A DNA stretch of 64,000 bases. Origin: Ancylobacter amanitiformis (GTDB lineage: Bacteria; Pseudomonadota; Alphaproteobacteria; Rhizobiales; Xanthobacteraceae). Below are positions 51,493 to 60,198 of this stretch, one piece after another. The DNA is taken from NCBI RefSeq assembly GCF_030814815.1, contig NZ_JAUSVR010000006.1, forward strand, positions 62,001 to 126,000, in the 5' to 3' direction. A model generated the notes under the pieces. The model saw nothing but the letters and a program-made list of their open reading frames with translations. It had not been told where the DNA came from and made no database searches. A program made the translations under genes and the position numbers. The stretch's first letter is position 1. Every line of letters begins with the position of its first letter.

Positions 51493-54342
51493 GTGACGGC
51501 GGCACCGGAAGGCAACATGGACGGCGGGGCGGGTGATTCCCGCGCGGACGCCGAGCGGGCGCGCCAGAGCGTCCGGCAGGCGGACGAGCGGCAGACCGCG
51601 CACCGCATGGCGTCGGCCCTGCAACGGGCCGGGGCGGCGCTGCTGTGGGAGCGCAGCTGGCCGGCCATCGTCGCAGTCGCCTGCGCGCTCGGCCTCTTCC
51701 TCATCGTCTCCTGGCTCGGGCTGTGGGTGGCGCTGCCGCCTTATGGGCGTGCGGCCGGCCTGTTCCTGTTCTCCGTGCTGCTCGTTGTCGCGCTGCTGCC
51801 GGCGCTGCGCATCCGTCGTCCGTCCCCGGTCGAGGCGCTGACCCGGCTGGATCGCGAGAGCCACCTGCCGCATCGCCCCGTCACCGCGCTCGCCGACCAG
51901 CTGGCGAGCCGTCCCGACGACCCGGTCGCCGCCGCGCTGTGGCGCGCGCATGTCGCCCGCGCCTCGGCCCAGCTGGGCCGGCTGCGGGTCGGCCTGCCGT
52001 CGCCGCGCCTCGCCGCCATCGACCGGCGGGCCGTGCGCGCGCTGGTGCTGCTCGGCGTCATCGCCACTTTCTTCATGGCCCCCGGCGACCATCTGCGCCG
52101 CATCGGCGCGGCGTTCGACTGGCACGCCTTCTCGCCGCCCGCACCCTACCGCATCGATGCCTGGGTGACGCCACCCGGCTATACCGGCCGGCCGCCGGTC
52201 ATGCTGCCGGGACTGCGCTCGCAGGAAGCGGCGCAGAACGGAGCCACGCCGCCGCCGGGCGAGGCGGGCGACATGCCGTCCTTCGATGCCGCCGCGCTCA
52301 CCGTGCCGGCCGGCAGCGAGCTGGTGGTGCGCATTATCGGCCTCGACCATGCGAAGCTGGCGATCGAGGGCGGCATCACCGCCGCGCCCGCGCCCGAGGT
52401 GCCGGCAGAGGACGGCAAGAGCCCGGCCACACCCTCCGCCACCACACCCTCCGCCGCCACGTCTTCCGCCGCCACGTCTTCCGTCGCAACACCTTCCGCC
52501 GCAACACCCGCCGGCGCGCCGGCGCGCGACAAGGCGGCCGGCGAGGAGCAGCGCTACCTCATCTCCGCCGACGGCGCCGCGCGCATCGAGGGGCCGGACG
52601 GGCGAACCGTCGCCTGGCATTTTCGCGCCCAGCCCGACCAGCCGCCGACCATCGAGCTGACCAAGGAGCCGCAGGCGTCGGGCCGCACGGCGCTGGCGCT
52701 GAGCTACAAGGCCGAGGACGATTACGGCATTGTCGGTGCGCAGGCGACCTTCGTCGCCGTTCCCCCCGCCCCGCCGCTGCACGCGCTGAAGAATGCGCCG
52801 CCCCGCCCGCCCGCGCGGGTGCTGGTCGAGGCGCCGAATTTCCCGCTGCCGCTCTCGGGCGCGCGCGGCCGGACCGCGACCGGCCAGACCACCAAGGACC
52901 TCACCGAGAGCCCCTGGGCCGGCACGCGCGTGACGCTGGTGCTGACCGCGCGCGACGATGCGGGGCAGAGCGGCCAGTCCCGCCCGCGCAGCTTCGTGCT
53001 GCCCGCCCGCACCTTCGCCAACCCGCTGGCGCGCGCGTTGATCGAGCAGCGGCGCCTTCTGGCGCTGGACGCCAATGAGCGCGAGGACGTGGAGGCCGCG
53101 CTCGACGCGCTCGCCATCGCGCCCGAGAAATTCACCCCCAACGCCGCGCATTACATGGGCCTGCGCTCCGCCTATTGGCGGCTGGCCAATGCCCGCAGCG
53201 ACGACGATCTGCGCGGCGTGGTCGATTATCTCTGGGATATCGCGATCCGCATCGAGGATGGCGATCTCTCGGATGTCGAGAAGCGGCTGCGCGACGCCCA
53301 GCAGGCGCTGCAGAACGCGCTGGAGAACGGTGCCAGCGACGAGGAGATCAAGCGTCTGGCGCAGGAACTGCGCGAGGCGATGCAGGAGTTCATGCAGGCA
53401 CTGGCCGAACAGGCGCAGCGCAACGGTCAGCAGGCCGACAACAATCAGCCGGCCGACCCCAATACCCGCTTCGTGCGTCCGCAGGACCTGCAGAAGATGC
53501 TCGACCGCATCGAGGACATGGCGCGCACCGGTTCGCGCGATGCGGCGCGGCAGATGCTGAGCGAGCTGCAGAACATGCTCAACGGCCTGCAGGCGGGCCG
53601 CCAGCAGCAGCGCCGGCAGGGCCAGAGCCAGATGTCGCAGTCGCTCGACCAGCTCGGCGACATGATCCGCCGCCAGCAGCAGCTGCGCGACAAGACCTTC
53701 AAGCAGGGGCAGGACGGACAAGAGCAGCAGGACCAGGCGTTCAACGACCTGAAGCAAAACCAGCAGCAACTGCGCGACCAGCTCCGCCAGCTGCGCGAGA
53801 AGATGCAGCAGGCCATGCGCGGCCGCCAGCAGGGGCAGCCCGGCGAGCAGGGTCAGCAGGGCGAACAGGGGCAGGGTCAGCAGGGCCAGAACGGCGAGGG
53901 CCAGCAGGGGCAGGGTCAGCAAGGCCAGGGTCAGGGCCAGGGCATGCCCGGCGAGGGCGGCCTCGGCGAGGCGGAGCAGGCCATGCGCGAGGCCGAAGGG
54001 GCGCTCGGGCAGGGCGACGGCACCGGCGCCGTCGATGCGCAGAGCGAGGCCCTGCAGGCGCTGCGGCGCGGCGCCCAGCAGATGGCCGAGGCGATGCAGC
54101 AGGAAGGCGGGCAGGGCGAAGGGCCCGGCGGTCCGTCCGGCGAGACCGCCGAGCGTAACGATCCGCTGGGCCGGCCGCTGCGCTCGCGCGATTATGGCGA
54201 CGACGTCACGGTGAAGGTACCGGACGAAATGGACATGCAGCGCGCCCGCCGCGTGCTGGAGGAACTGCGCCGCCGCTTCGGCGAACCGGAGCGCCCGCGC
54301 CTCGAACTTGACTATCTGGAGCGCCTGCTGCGCGATTTCTGA
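51493..54342 (+). CDS. TIGR02302/DUF4175 family membrane protein
   Basis: 949 aa, GTG at 51493 with CGGAGG ten bases upstream. Three helices lie near residues 52-110 and 180-195, then a large periplasmic region with DYGIVGAQATFVAVP and ALIEQRRLLALDANEREDVEAALDAL, and a helical, Gln-rich C-terminal third (QQGQ-type tracts near residues 770-820) closing with ERPRLELDYLERLLRDF. The family is found almost only in alphaproteobacteria, next to lysA and hpt, with no known function. Residues 312-336 are five ATPSA-like repeats encoded by 15-base units (52426-52500). The envelope location is inferred. Confidence 0.88.
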   Translation: MTAAPEGNMDGGAGDSRADAERARQSVRQADERQTAHRMASALQRAGAALLWERSWPAIVAVACALGLFLIVSWLGLWVALPPYGRAAGLFLFSVLLVVALLPALRIRRPSPVEALTRLDRESHLPHRPVTALADQLASRPDDPVAAALWRAHVARASAQLGRLRVGLPSPRLAAIDRRAVRALVLLGVIATFFMAPGDHLRRIGAAFDWHAFSPPAPYRIDAWVTPPGYTGRPPVMLPGLRSQEAAQNGATPPPGEAGDMPSFDAAALTVPAGSELVVRIIGLDHAKLAIEGGITAAPAPEVPAEDGKSPATPSATTPSAATSSAATSSVATPSAATPAGAPARDKAAGEEQRYLISADGAARIEGPDGRTVAWHFRAQPDQPPTIELTKEPQASGRTALALSYKAEDDYGIVGAQATFVAVPPAPPLHALKNAPPRPPARVLVEAPNFPLPLSGARGRTATGQTTKDLTESPWAGTRVTLVLTARDDAGQSGQSRPRSFVLPARTFANPLARALIEQRRLLALDANEREDVEAALDALAIAPEKFTPNAAHYMGLRSAYWRLANARSDDDLRGVVDYLWDIAIRIEDGDLSDVEKRLRDAQQALQNALENGASDEEIKRLAQELREAMQEFMQALAEQAQRNGQQADNNQPADPNTRFVRPQDLQKMLDRIEDMARTGSRDAARQMLSELQNMLNGLQAGRQQQRRQGQSQMSQSLDQLGDMIRRQQQLRDKTFKQGQDGQEQQDQAFNDLKQNQQQLRDQLRQLREKMQQAMRGRQQGQPGEQGQQGEQGQGQQGQNGEGQQGQGQQGQGQGQGMPGEGGLGEAEQAMREAEGALGQGDGTGAVDAQSEALQALRRGAQQMAEAMQQEGGQGEGPGGPSGETAERNDPLGRPLRSRDYGDDVTVKVPDEMDMQRARRVLEELRRRFGEPERPRLELDYLERLLRDF

Positions 54343-54509
54343 GCGGGCATGTCCCCGCGCGCCCGCGCGGCCCGGGTGGTTCATCCGGCAATGGCGGCTC
54401 CCGGAGCCCGAGCCGGGCTTGCCATGCCACGGCTCCCGGCCCCGGCACGGCGGGATGCGGCGGGGGAGGGCGACGTGCCGTCCCCGCCGGGGCGTCGGCC
54501 GCGTGCCTC

Positions 54510-55130
54510 TCAGCCGTCCAGGTCGGGGATGTAGCCGATGAAGGGCAACTGCCGGTAGGCATGCGACACGTCCATGCCGTAGCCCACCACGAAATAATCC
54601 GGGCACTTGAAGCCGACGAAGTCGGCGTCGATCTGCACCGCGCGCTTGTGCGGCTTTTCCAGCAGCACGCAGACCATGACGCGCCGCGCGCCGCGCGCCG
54701 CCAGCAGGTCCTTCGCGAAGGCGAGGGTGCGGCCGGATTCGAGAATATCGTCGACCAGCAGCACATCGCGCCCGCGCACGTCGGAATCGATGTCGCGCAG
54801 CACCGCGACCTGGCCGGAGGACACCCGCGCATCGCGATAGCTGGACAGGGTGATGAACTCCACCTCCGGCGCCAGCCCGGCCACGTGCATGGCGCGGATG
54901 AGATCGGCGGCGAACACGAAGCTGCCCTTCAGCACGGCGATGACGACGAGCTTGGAGGGTTTGGCGGCGACGATCTGCTCGACCAGTTCGCGGTTGCGCG
55001 CGGCGATGGTGTCGGCGTCGAAGAGCACCTCGACATGGGGCGCGACATAGCTGTCCACGGTGTCGGCGGCGCCCGGCGCCGTCTCCTGCGGCGCGGCGGG
55101 CGCGCGGTCCTGTTCGCTCGGCTTGGTCAT
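54510..55130 (-). CDS. hpt: Hypoxanthine phosphoribosyltransferase
   Basis: 206 aa. LVVIAVLKGSFVFAADLIRAM, the PRPP loop DVLLVDDILESGRTLAFAKDLL and the base-binding FVGFKCPDYFVVGYGMD are all present. It converts hypoxanthine (and guanine) with PRPP to IMP/GMP. The first 28 residues are a Pro/Ala-rich leader not found in most homologues. It is convergent with TIGR02302 (167-base gap without a clear T-tailed hairpin) and divergent from ftsE (240-base gap). Confidence 0.94.
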   Translation of the reverse strand: MTKPSEQDRAPAAPQETAPGAADTVDSYVAPHVEVLFDADTIAARNRELVEQIVAAKPSKLVVIAVLKGSFVFAADLIRAMHVAGLAPEVEFITLSSYRDARVSSGQVAVLRDIDSDVRGRDVLLVDDILESGRTLAFAKDLLAARGARRVMVCVLLEKPHKRAVQIDADFVGFKCPDYFVVGYGMDVSHAYRQLPFIGYIPDLDG

Positions 55131-55370
55131 CCCTGTCCTCTTCTGTGGGCCCGCGTCCCCCCGGGCGTCCTCGGGTCACATTTGGCGGCGCAGGATGAAC
55201 GCGCAATGCCCGCGCGTCCAGCGGCCCGCGCCGATAGGCGGCCCTGCGGCTGTTGACGCCGCGACGGGGGCACGGGTGTCGTCCTGCCGGCCGCGCGCGG
55301 CGTGTGCTAGGAAGATGCCCGACGAGAATCATTCGCCGGACGGGGGCCCGGCAGCCGAGGGAAGACCAGA

Positions 55371-56030
55371 TTGGTTCGCTTCGAGAATGTCGGGCTGCGC
55401 TACGGCATGGGGCCGGAAGTGCTGCGGGATGTCACCTTCGGTATCCCGCCGCACTCCTTCCAGTTCCTCACCGGCCCTTCCGGCGCGGGAAAGACCACGC
55501 TGCTGCGCCTGCTGTTCCTGTCGCTGCGCCCCACGCGCGGGCTGATCAACATTTTCGGCCGCGATGCCGCCAAACTCGGGACCGATGAGACGGCGGCGCT
55601 GCGCCAGCGCATCGGCATCGTGTTCCAGGACTTCCGCTTGCTCGACCACCTGACCACCTACGAGAACGTCGCGCTGCCCTTGCGGGTGCAGGAGCGCGAG
55701 GAGGCGAGCTACCGCGCCGAGGTGCAGGAACTGCTGCACTGGGTGGGCCTCGGCGAGCGCATGCACGTGCTGCCCCCCGTGCTCTCGGGCGGCGAGAAGC
55801 AGCGCACCGCCATCGCGCGCGCGCTCATCTCGCGCCCGGAGATCCTGCTGGCGGACGAGCCGACCGGCAATGTGGATCCCGGCCTTGCGCGCCGGCTGAT
55901 GCGGCTGTTCCTCGAATTGCACAAGACCGGCACCTCCGTGCTCATCGCCACGCATGATATCGGGCTGATGGACCAGTTCGACGCCCGCCGTCTCGTGCTC
56001 AACCAGGGGCGGCTGACCGTTTATGACTGA
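55371..56030 (+). CDS. ftsE: Cell division ATP-binding protein FtsE
   Basis: 219 aa, TTG start at 55371 after GAGGGAAG. FENVGLRYGMGPEVLRDVTF is the FtsE opening, followed by Walker A GPSGAGKTT (35-43), the Q-loop VFQDFRLLDHLTTYENVALPL, signature LSGGEKQR and Walker B ILLADEPTG. With FtsX it regulates peptidoglycan hydrolases at the septum; the EnvC-like protein of this window is the natural periplasmic partner. It overlaps ftsX by 8 bases. Confidence 0.95.
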   Translation: MVRFENVGLRYGMGPEVLRDVTFGIPPHSFQFLTGPSGAGKTTLLRLLFLSLRPTRGLINIFGRDAAKLGTDETAALRQRIGIVFQDFRLLDHLTTYENVALPLRVQEREEASYRAEVQELLHWVGLGERMHVLPPVLSGGEKQRTAIARALISRPEILLADEPTGNVDPGLARRLMRLFLELHKTGTSVLIATHDIGLMDQFDARRLVLNQGRLTVYD

Positions 56031-57003
56031 AGAGCCCAGCAAGGCGCGCCGCGGGTTCGCCGGCCTGTTCATTCGCTCGCGCGGCGAGGCGCATGCCACC
56101 GAGGCGCATGTCGGCGGCACCCGTTCCATCGTGCCGAGCGCGACGGTGACCGGCAGCGCGCTCATCGCCGTGGTCGCCATCATGACCTTCCTGGCTGGCA
56201 TCACCATTGGCAGCGTCGCGGCGGTGCGCTCCATGGCGGCGGACTGGAGCTCCGATATCGCCCGCGAGACCACCATCCAGATCAAGCCGGGCGACGGGCT
56301 CGACATGCCGGCGGCGCTGGCGCAGGCGGTAGAGGTGGCGCGGGCCACGAGCGGCGTCGCCAGCGCCCGCGCGCTCGACGAGAAGGAGACGGCGGCGCTG
56401 CTGGAGCCGTGGCTGGGCTCCAGCCTCGACATCGCCAACCTGCCGGTGCCGCGGCTTGTGGTGATCCGCCTCGCGCCGGGCGCGGGCGCCGACACGCTGG
56501 CGGCGCTGCGCACCTCGCTGGCGGCGCAGGTGCCCTCCGCCAGCCTCGACGACCACCGGCGATGGTCCGAGCGCCTCGCCGCCACCGCGCGCACCGTGGT
56601 GGCGATCGGCCTTGCCGTGCTCGCGCTGGTGGGCGCGGCAACCGTGCTCTCGGTGGTGTTCGCCACGCGCGCGGCGGTCGATGCGGCGCGGTCCATCGTC
56701 GAGGTGCTGCATTTCGTCGGCGCGCGGGACGGCTTCATCGCCGCCGAGTTCCAGCGCCATTTCCTCAATGTCGGGCTGGTCGGCGGGCTGATCGGCGGCG
56801 GGTCGGCCATGGCGCTGTTCTTCATCGGCAGCACCCTGCCGGGCTGGCTGGGGATCGGCGGGTCGAGCGATACGCTGATCGGCGCCGTCTCGCTGGATGC
56901 GCGCGGCTATGGCGGCATTGTCGGGATTTCGGTGCTGGTCGCGCTGGTGACGGCCATCACGTCGCGGACGACGGTCTATCGCACCCTGCGCGGCATAAGC
57001 TAG
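56023..57003 (+). CDS. ftsX: Cell division protein FtsX
   Basis: 326 aa. A cytoplasmic N-terminus (about 45 residues) leads to helix 1 (ALIAVVAIMTFLAGITIGSVAAV), a periplasmic loop of about 110 residues that should contact EnvC-type activators, then three more helices with TVLSVVFATRAAVDAARSIVEVLHFVGA. It is the permease-like half of FtsEX, which is not a true transporter. It overlaps ftsE, and the ydcF GTG begins 11 bases after the stop. Confidence 0.92.
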   Translation: MTEEPSKARRGFAGLFIRSRGEAHATEAHVGGTRSIVPSATVTGSALIAVVAIMTFLAGITIGSVAAVRSMAADWSSDIARETTIQIKPGDGLDMPAALAQAVEVARATSGVASARALDEKETAALLEPWLGSSLDIANLPVPRLVVIRLAPGAGADTLAALRTSLAAQVPSASLDDHRRWSERLAATARTVVAIGLAVLALVGAATVLSVVFATRAAVDAARSIVEVLHFVGARDGFIAAEFQRHFLNVGLVGGLIGGGSAMALFFIGSTLPGWLGIGGSSDTLIGAVSLDARGYGGIVGISVLVALVTAITSRTTVYRTLRGIS

Positions 57004-57013
57004 ACTCGCGCCC

Positions 57014-57697
57014 GTGTCGGACCAGCCCTCGCCAGAACCCGTCCCCCCGCCACGGCGGCGAAGCCGGGCGGCTTTCATCGCCTGCGCGGTGGGGGCCGTC
57101 GTCGCGGCGCTGCTCGTGGCGCTGCTGGCCGGCTTCGGCGTGTTCGTCGCCGCGCTGCCGCGCGAATCGGGCCCGCTGCCGCCCCCGGCCGACGGCATCG
57201 TCGTGCTGACCGGCGGGGCCGACCGCATCACCGATGCGACCATCCTGCTCACCGAGCAGCGCAGCCGGCGCCTGCTGATCACCGGCGTGCATCGCGACAC
57301 GACGCTGGCCGAAATCAGCCGCACCGTGCCGGCGACCGAGACGGCGCTCAGCTGCTGCACGGAGCTCGGGCGCTTCGCGCTCAACACGCGCGGCAATGCC
57401 ATCGAGGCGGCGGTGTGGGCGCGCGCCAACGGCTTCCATTCGCTCATCGTGGTGACGTCGGCCTGGCACATGCCGCGCGCGCTCGTCGAGCTGCGCCGTG
57501 CCATGCCGGAGATCGCGCTGGTGCCTTACCCCGTCATCGCCCGCAGCCAGCGCGCGCCGAGCTGGCAGAGCCGGCTCGCCACCGGGCGGCTGCTCTTCGC
57601 CGAATACGTCAAGTTCCTCGCCGCCTATGTCGGCATCGGCCCCTGGCCCGCGCTGGCCTCCGAGACCGAGATCTTGCGCAGGTCGGGCGCGTCCTGA
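57014..57697 (+). CDS. YdcF family protein (DUF218)
   Basis: 227 aa, GTG start at 57014. One N-terminal helix (AAFIACAVGAVVAALLVALLAGFGVFVAAL) precedes the DUF218 domain: DGIVVLTGGADRITDATILL, RRLLITGVH, NTRGNAIEAAVWARANGF and LIVVTSAWHMPRALVELRR. Relatives (YdcF, SanA) bind AdoMet or affect envelope integrity; the function here is unknown. The link to ftsEX is conserved in Rhizobiales and suggests an envelope role. Confidence 0.9.
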   Translation: MSDQPSPEPVPPPRRRSRAAFIACAVGAVVAALLVALLAGFGVFVAALPRESGPLPPPADGIVVLTGGADRITDATILLTEQRSRRLLITGVHRDTTLAEISRTVPATETALSCCTELGRFALNTRGNAIEAAVWARANGFHSLIVVTSAWHMPRALVELRRAMPEIALVPYPVIARSQRAPSWQSRLATGRLLFAEYVKFLAAYVGIGPWPALASETEILRRSGAS

Positions 57698-57865
57698 CCG
57701 CTGAAGCGTCTCGAATGGGCAAGCGCCCGTTCTCCCGCTTGTGGCGGGAACCTCGGGGCGCCTGCGTGCATTTGTCTGAAGCGCGTTCATCTCTCCGAAA
57801 GGCTGTCGCGCTTTGGTGCTCTCGGAGCTATTGACGCGGCTCGCGGATGTTCTAGATTTGTTCTC

Positions 57866-58192
57866 ATGATGACACGCGATCTTGTGCCCAGTGATTCGCT
57901 GACCGATGAAGGGCCTCTCAGCGCGGCTGATTCGCCGCTGGCGCGGCGCTTCCGCCTCTGGCGCGGGCCGGATGGGCGCCGGCAGGTGTTTTCGGTCTAT
58001 GCCGCCGAGGACGCGCCGGATTATCCGGATGCCGTGGCGATCGCCGTGCGCCATGTCGGCGGACGCCGCGTGCCGCTCTGGACCGGCCCGGCCGGCATCA
58101 AGGCGCGGGTGGCGGCACGGGCGGTGGGCGCGCAGGAGATTCACCTGCGCATCCTTCCCGAGGCGGTGAGCGGCCCGCTCGCGCCCTTGTGA
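57866..58192 (+). CDS. Small hypothetical protein
   Basis: 108 aa, not assigned to a family. It is soluble with no signal. The core ARRFRLWRGPDGRRQVFSVYAAEDAPDYPDAVAIAVRHVGGRRVPLW and the final GAQEIHLRILPE give a beta-rich pattern with well-spaced charged residues, and codon use is like its neighbours', so it is very probably real. ATG at 57866. The gap before it (57698-57865) is less G+C-rich than average and may hold its promoter. In related genomes this position after ydcF often carries a plsC-type acyltransferase, which is absent here. Confidence 0.7.
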   Translation: MMTRDLVPSDSLTDEGPLSAADSPLARRFRLWRGPDGRRQVFSVYAAEDAPDYPDAVAIAVRHVGGRRVPLWTGPAGIKARVAARAVGAQEIHLRILPEAVSGPLAPL

Positions 58193-58228
58193 TCAGCGGA
58201 AGCCTTTGCGTCAGCGGAAGCCTTTGCG
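58193..58228. repeat. 18-bp direct tandem duplication at a gene 3' end
   Basis: TCAGCGGAAGCCTTTGCG occurs twice back to back, directly after the stop codon of the 108-aa gene. Confidence 0.9.
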
Positions 58229-58276
58229 AGCGACGTGGTGCCCGTTCGCGTTGGGAAGGCGCGCAGGCGCCGGGTT

Positions 58277-58816
58277 TCACAGTCGCTCCATCAGCCAGCG
58301 CATGTCGGCGTCGCGAATGCCGAGCTCGTCGAGATGGCGCAGCGTGGCGGCGACATAATCGCCATTCGGCCCGCCCACGCCATGCCCCTGCCGGATGAGG
58401 TGCAGGCGCTCCTCCCGGGTGAGCGCACCGGCATATTGGGCGTGGCCGCGATCCACCAGATAGACCACGGCGGGCACCACGCGGGCGCTGCCGTCCTTCA
58501 GCCAGACCCGTCGCACCGCCTCGCGATAGACCGTCGTCACCTGTTCGCGCGCGCGCAGATAGGCCAGCGTCGCCGCGGCGCGGGCGGGCGCCACGCGGAA
58601 GGCGAGGCCGACGCAGGCCCCGCCCTGGTCGAGGCCCAGCACCAGCCCCGGCTTTTCCGGCGTGCCGCGCCAGTGGATCGAGGTCACGCATAGCGAGCGA
58701 TGCGCGCCGATCAGCTTGCCCGCCGCCTTCTCCTCATAGTCGAAGCCGGGATTCCACATCAGCGAGCCGTAGCCGAAAATCCACAGGTCGTTCGGGGCGG
58801 CGGGATCGGCGGTCAT
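58277..58816 (-). CDS. ChaC-like gamma-glutamylcyclotransferase
   Basis: 179 aa. The product-binding loop WIFGYGSLMWNPGFDYEEK and the following RSLCVTSIHWRGTPEKPGLVLGLDQGG are the ChaC motifs, and the final HLDELGIRDADMRWLMERL is typical. It opens glutathione to 5-oxoproline and Cys-Gly in eukaryotic homologues. ATG at 58816 starts seven codons before the fold; an upstream in-frame start (59065) runs through a repeat and is rejected. It is divergent from the DUF2125 gene. Confidence 0.92.
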   Translation of the reverse strand: MTADPAAPNDLWIFGYGSLMWNPGFDYEEKAAGKLIGAHRSLCVTSIHWRGTPEKPGLVLGLDQGGACVGLAFRVAPARAAATLAYLRAREQVTTVYREAVRRVWLKDGSARVVPAVVYLVDRGHAQYAGALTREERLHLIRQGHGVGGPNGDYVAATLRHLDELGIRDADMRWLMERL

Positions 58817-58950
58817 CTGGGGGGCAGCGCTCGCGGGTGAGTGGGAGGTGGAGATGGGGAGACGCAGGGAGAAAGCCGTCGCCCGCGGCGACACTATGGC
58901 GTAAGAGGGCTCAAGACGAGAGAAGCACGCGAGGCGGCGTCTTGCCGCGC

Positions 58951-58978
58951 GGTGTCTTGCGAGAGGTGTCTTGCGAGA
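58951..58978. repeat. 14-bp tandem repeat in the chaC-DUF2125 gap
   Basis: GGTGTCTTGCGAGA occurs twice back to back (58951-58964, 58965-58978), flanked by related degenerate copies (58936-58950 and 58979 onward), in the 260-base divergent gap. Confidence 0.85.
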
Positions 58979-59076
58979 GGCGGCGTGCGAGCGTCGCCCG
59001 GGGTGCGCTGTCCCGCCATACGCGCGCCGCACCGGCATCGGAGCCTCGCCATCCCTGAATCCCAAGGAGTTCGCGC

Positions 59077-60150
59077 ATGAGCCCGCCCGCCGCGCCGACC
59101 GAGCCGCCGCCGCTTTCCCCCGCTGCCGGGGAGCCGCGCCGCGCCCGCCGCTGGCTGATCGCGCTGCCCGTGGGGCTGATCATTCTGGCGGCGCTCGGCT
59201 GGACCGGCGCTTGGTTCTATGCCGCCAGCCGCGCCACCGGCGAGATCGACGCCTGGATGGCGCAGGAGGCCAGCAAGGGCCGCACCTGGAGCTGCACCGA
59301 CCGCCAGTTCGGCGGCTTTCCCTTCCGCTTCGAGCTGATCTGCACGGCGCCGACCGTCACCTTCGCCGGCGAGGGCGTCGGCAAATGGGAGGCGAGCGCC
59401 ACGCGCGCCCACGCGGTCGCGCAGGTGTGGAATCCCGGGCACATCATCGCCGAGTTCGAGGCCCCCGGCCGGCTCTCCGATATCGGCACGGGGCAGGACC
59501 TTACCGCCAGCTGGTCGCTCCTGCAGGTGAGCGCGGTGGGCATGCGGGCGCGGGCGGAACGGATGTCGCTGTCGGCCAATGACTACGTGCTCTCCGCCGG
59601 CGGCACCAGCCTGTTCGCCGCCAGACATGCCGAGCTGCACGTGCGCCATACGCCGGATGCCGATGCCGGCTCGCTCGACATCGCCGCCGGGGTGAAGGGG
59701 GCGAGCGGGGCGACATCGGGCGCAGGCGCCCCGCTGCTCGACGGCGATATCGAGGCGACGGTGACGCAGGTGCCCGAATTCCGCGCCATGCCGCCGGCCG
59801 AGCGGCTCCGGCAGTGGCAGGCGGCGGGCGGGCGGGTGAACCTCTTGGAGGCGCGCGTCAGCACCGGCGGCGGCGCCCTCGCCGCGACCGGGCAGATCGG
59901 CCTCGATGCGCTGAACCGGCCGGATGGCAAGATCGACCTGCAGCTCGCCAATGCGCCGGCGCTGATGAACGCGCTGGCGGCCAACGGGCTGTTGCCGGGC
60001 TTCGTCGCCAGCCTCGCCCCCGTCATCATGGCGGTCGGCATGCCGGGCACGCTCGATGGCGCGCCCGCCGCCAGCTTCCCCTTCGTGTTCCGCAATGGCC
60101 GCGTGGCGCTCGGCATGCTGCCGCTCGGCAAGGTCGGCCCGCTCTACTGA
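59077..60150 (+). CDS. DUF2125 domain-containing membrane-anchored protein
   Basis: 357 aa. A Pro-rich N-terminus and one helix ([24 protein letters not shown]) precede the DUF2125 domain with [26 protein letters not shown], the family's most constant block (two Cys that could pair). The remainder is beta-rich, resembling AsmA-like or lipid-binding folds. The family is restricted to alphaproteobacteria and its function is unknown. It ends at 60150, convergent with edd. Confidence 0.88.
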   Translation: MSPPAAPTEPPPLSPAAGEPRRARRWLIALPVGLIILAALGWTGAWFYAASRATGEIDAWMAQEASKGRTWSCTDRQFGGFPFRFELICTAPTVTFAGEGVGKWEASATRAHAVAQVWNPGHIIAEFEAPGRLSDIGTGQDLTASWSLLQVSAVGMRARAERMSLSANDYVLSAGGTSLFAARHAELHVRHTPDADAGSLDIAAGVKGASGATSGAGAPLLDGDIEATVTQVPEFRAMPPAERLRQWQAAGGRVNLLEARVSTGGGALAATGQIGLDALNRPDGKIDLQLANAPALMNALAANGLLPGFVASLAPVIMAVGMPGTLDGAPAASFPFVFRNGRVALGMLPLGKVGPLY

Positions 60151-60198
60151 GAGAGCCGCCGTCCACCGGGGCGGCGGCTCATTCGCATGCCGATGCCG

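Noticed and set aside
51445-55332. Frame of about 1295 codons antisense to TIGR02302
   Set aside because: Shadow frame; it also crosses hpt in the wrong frame.
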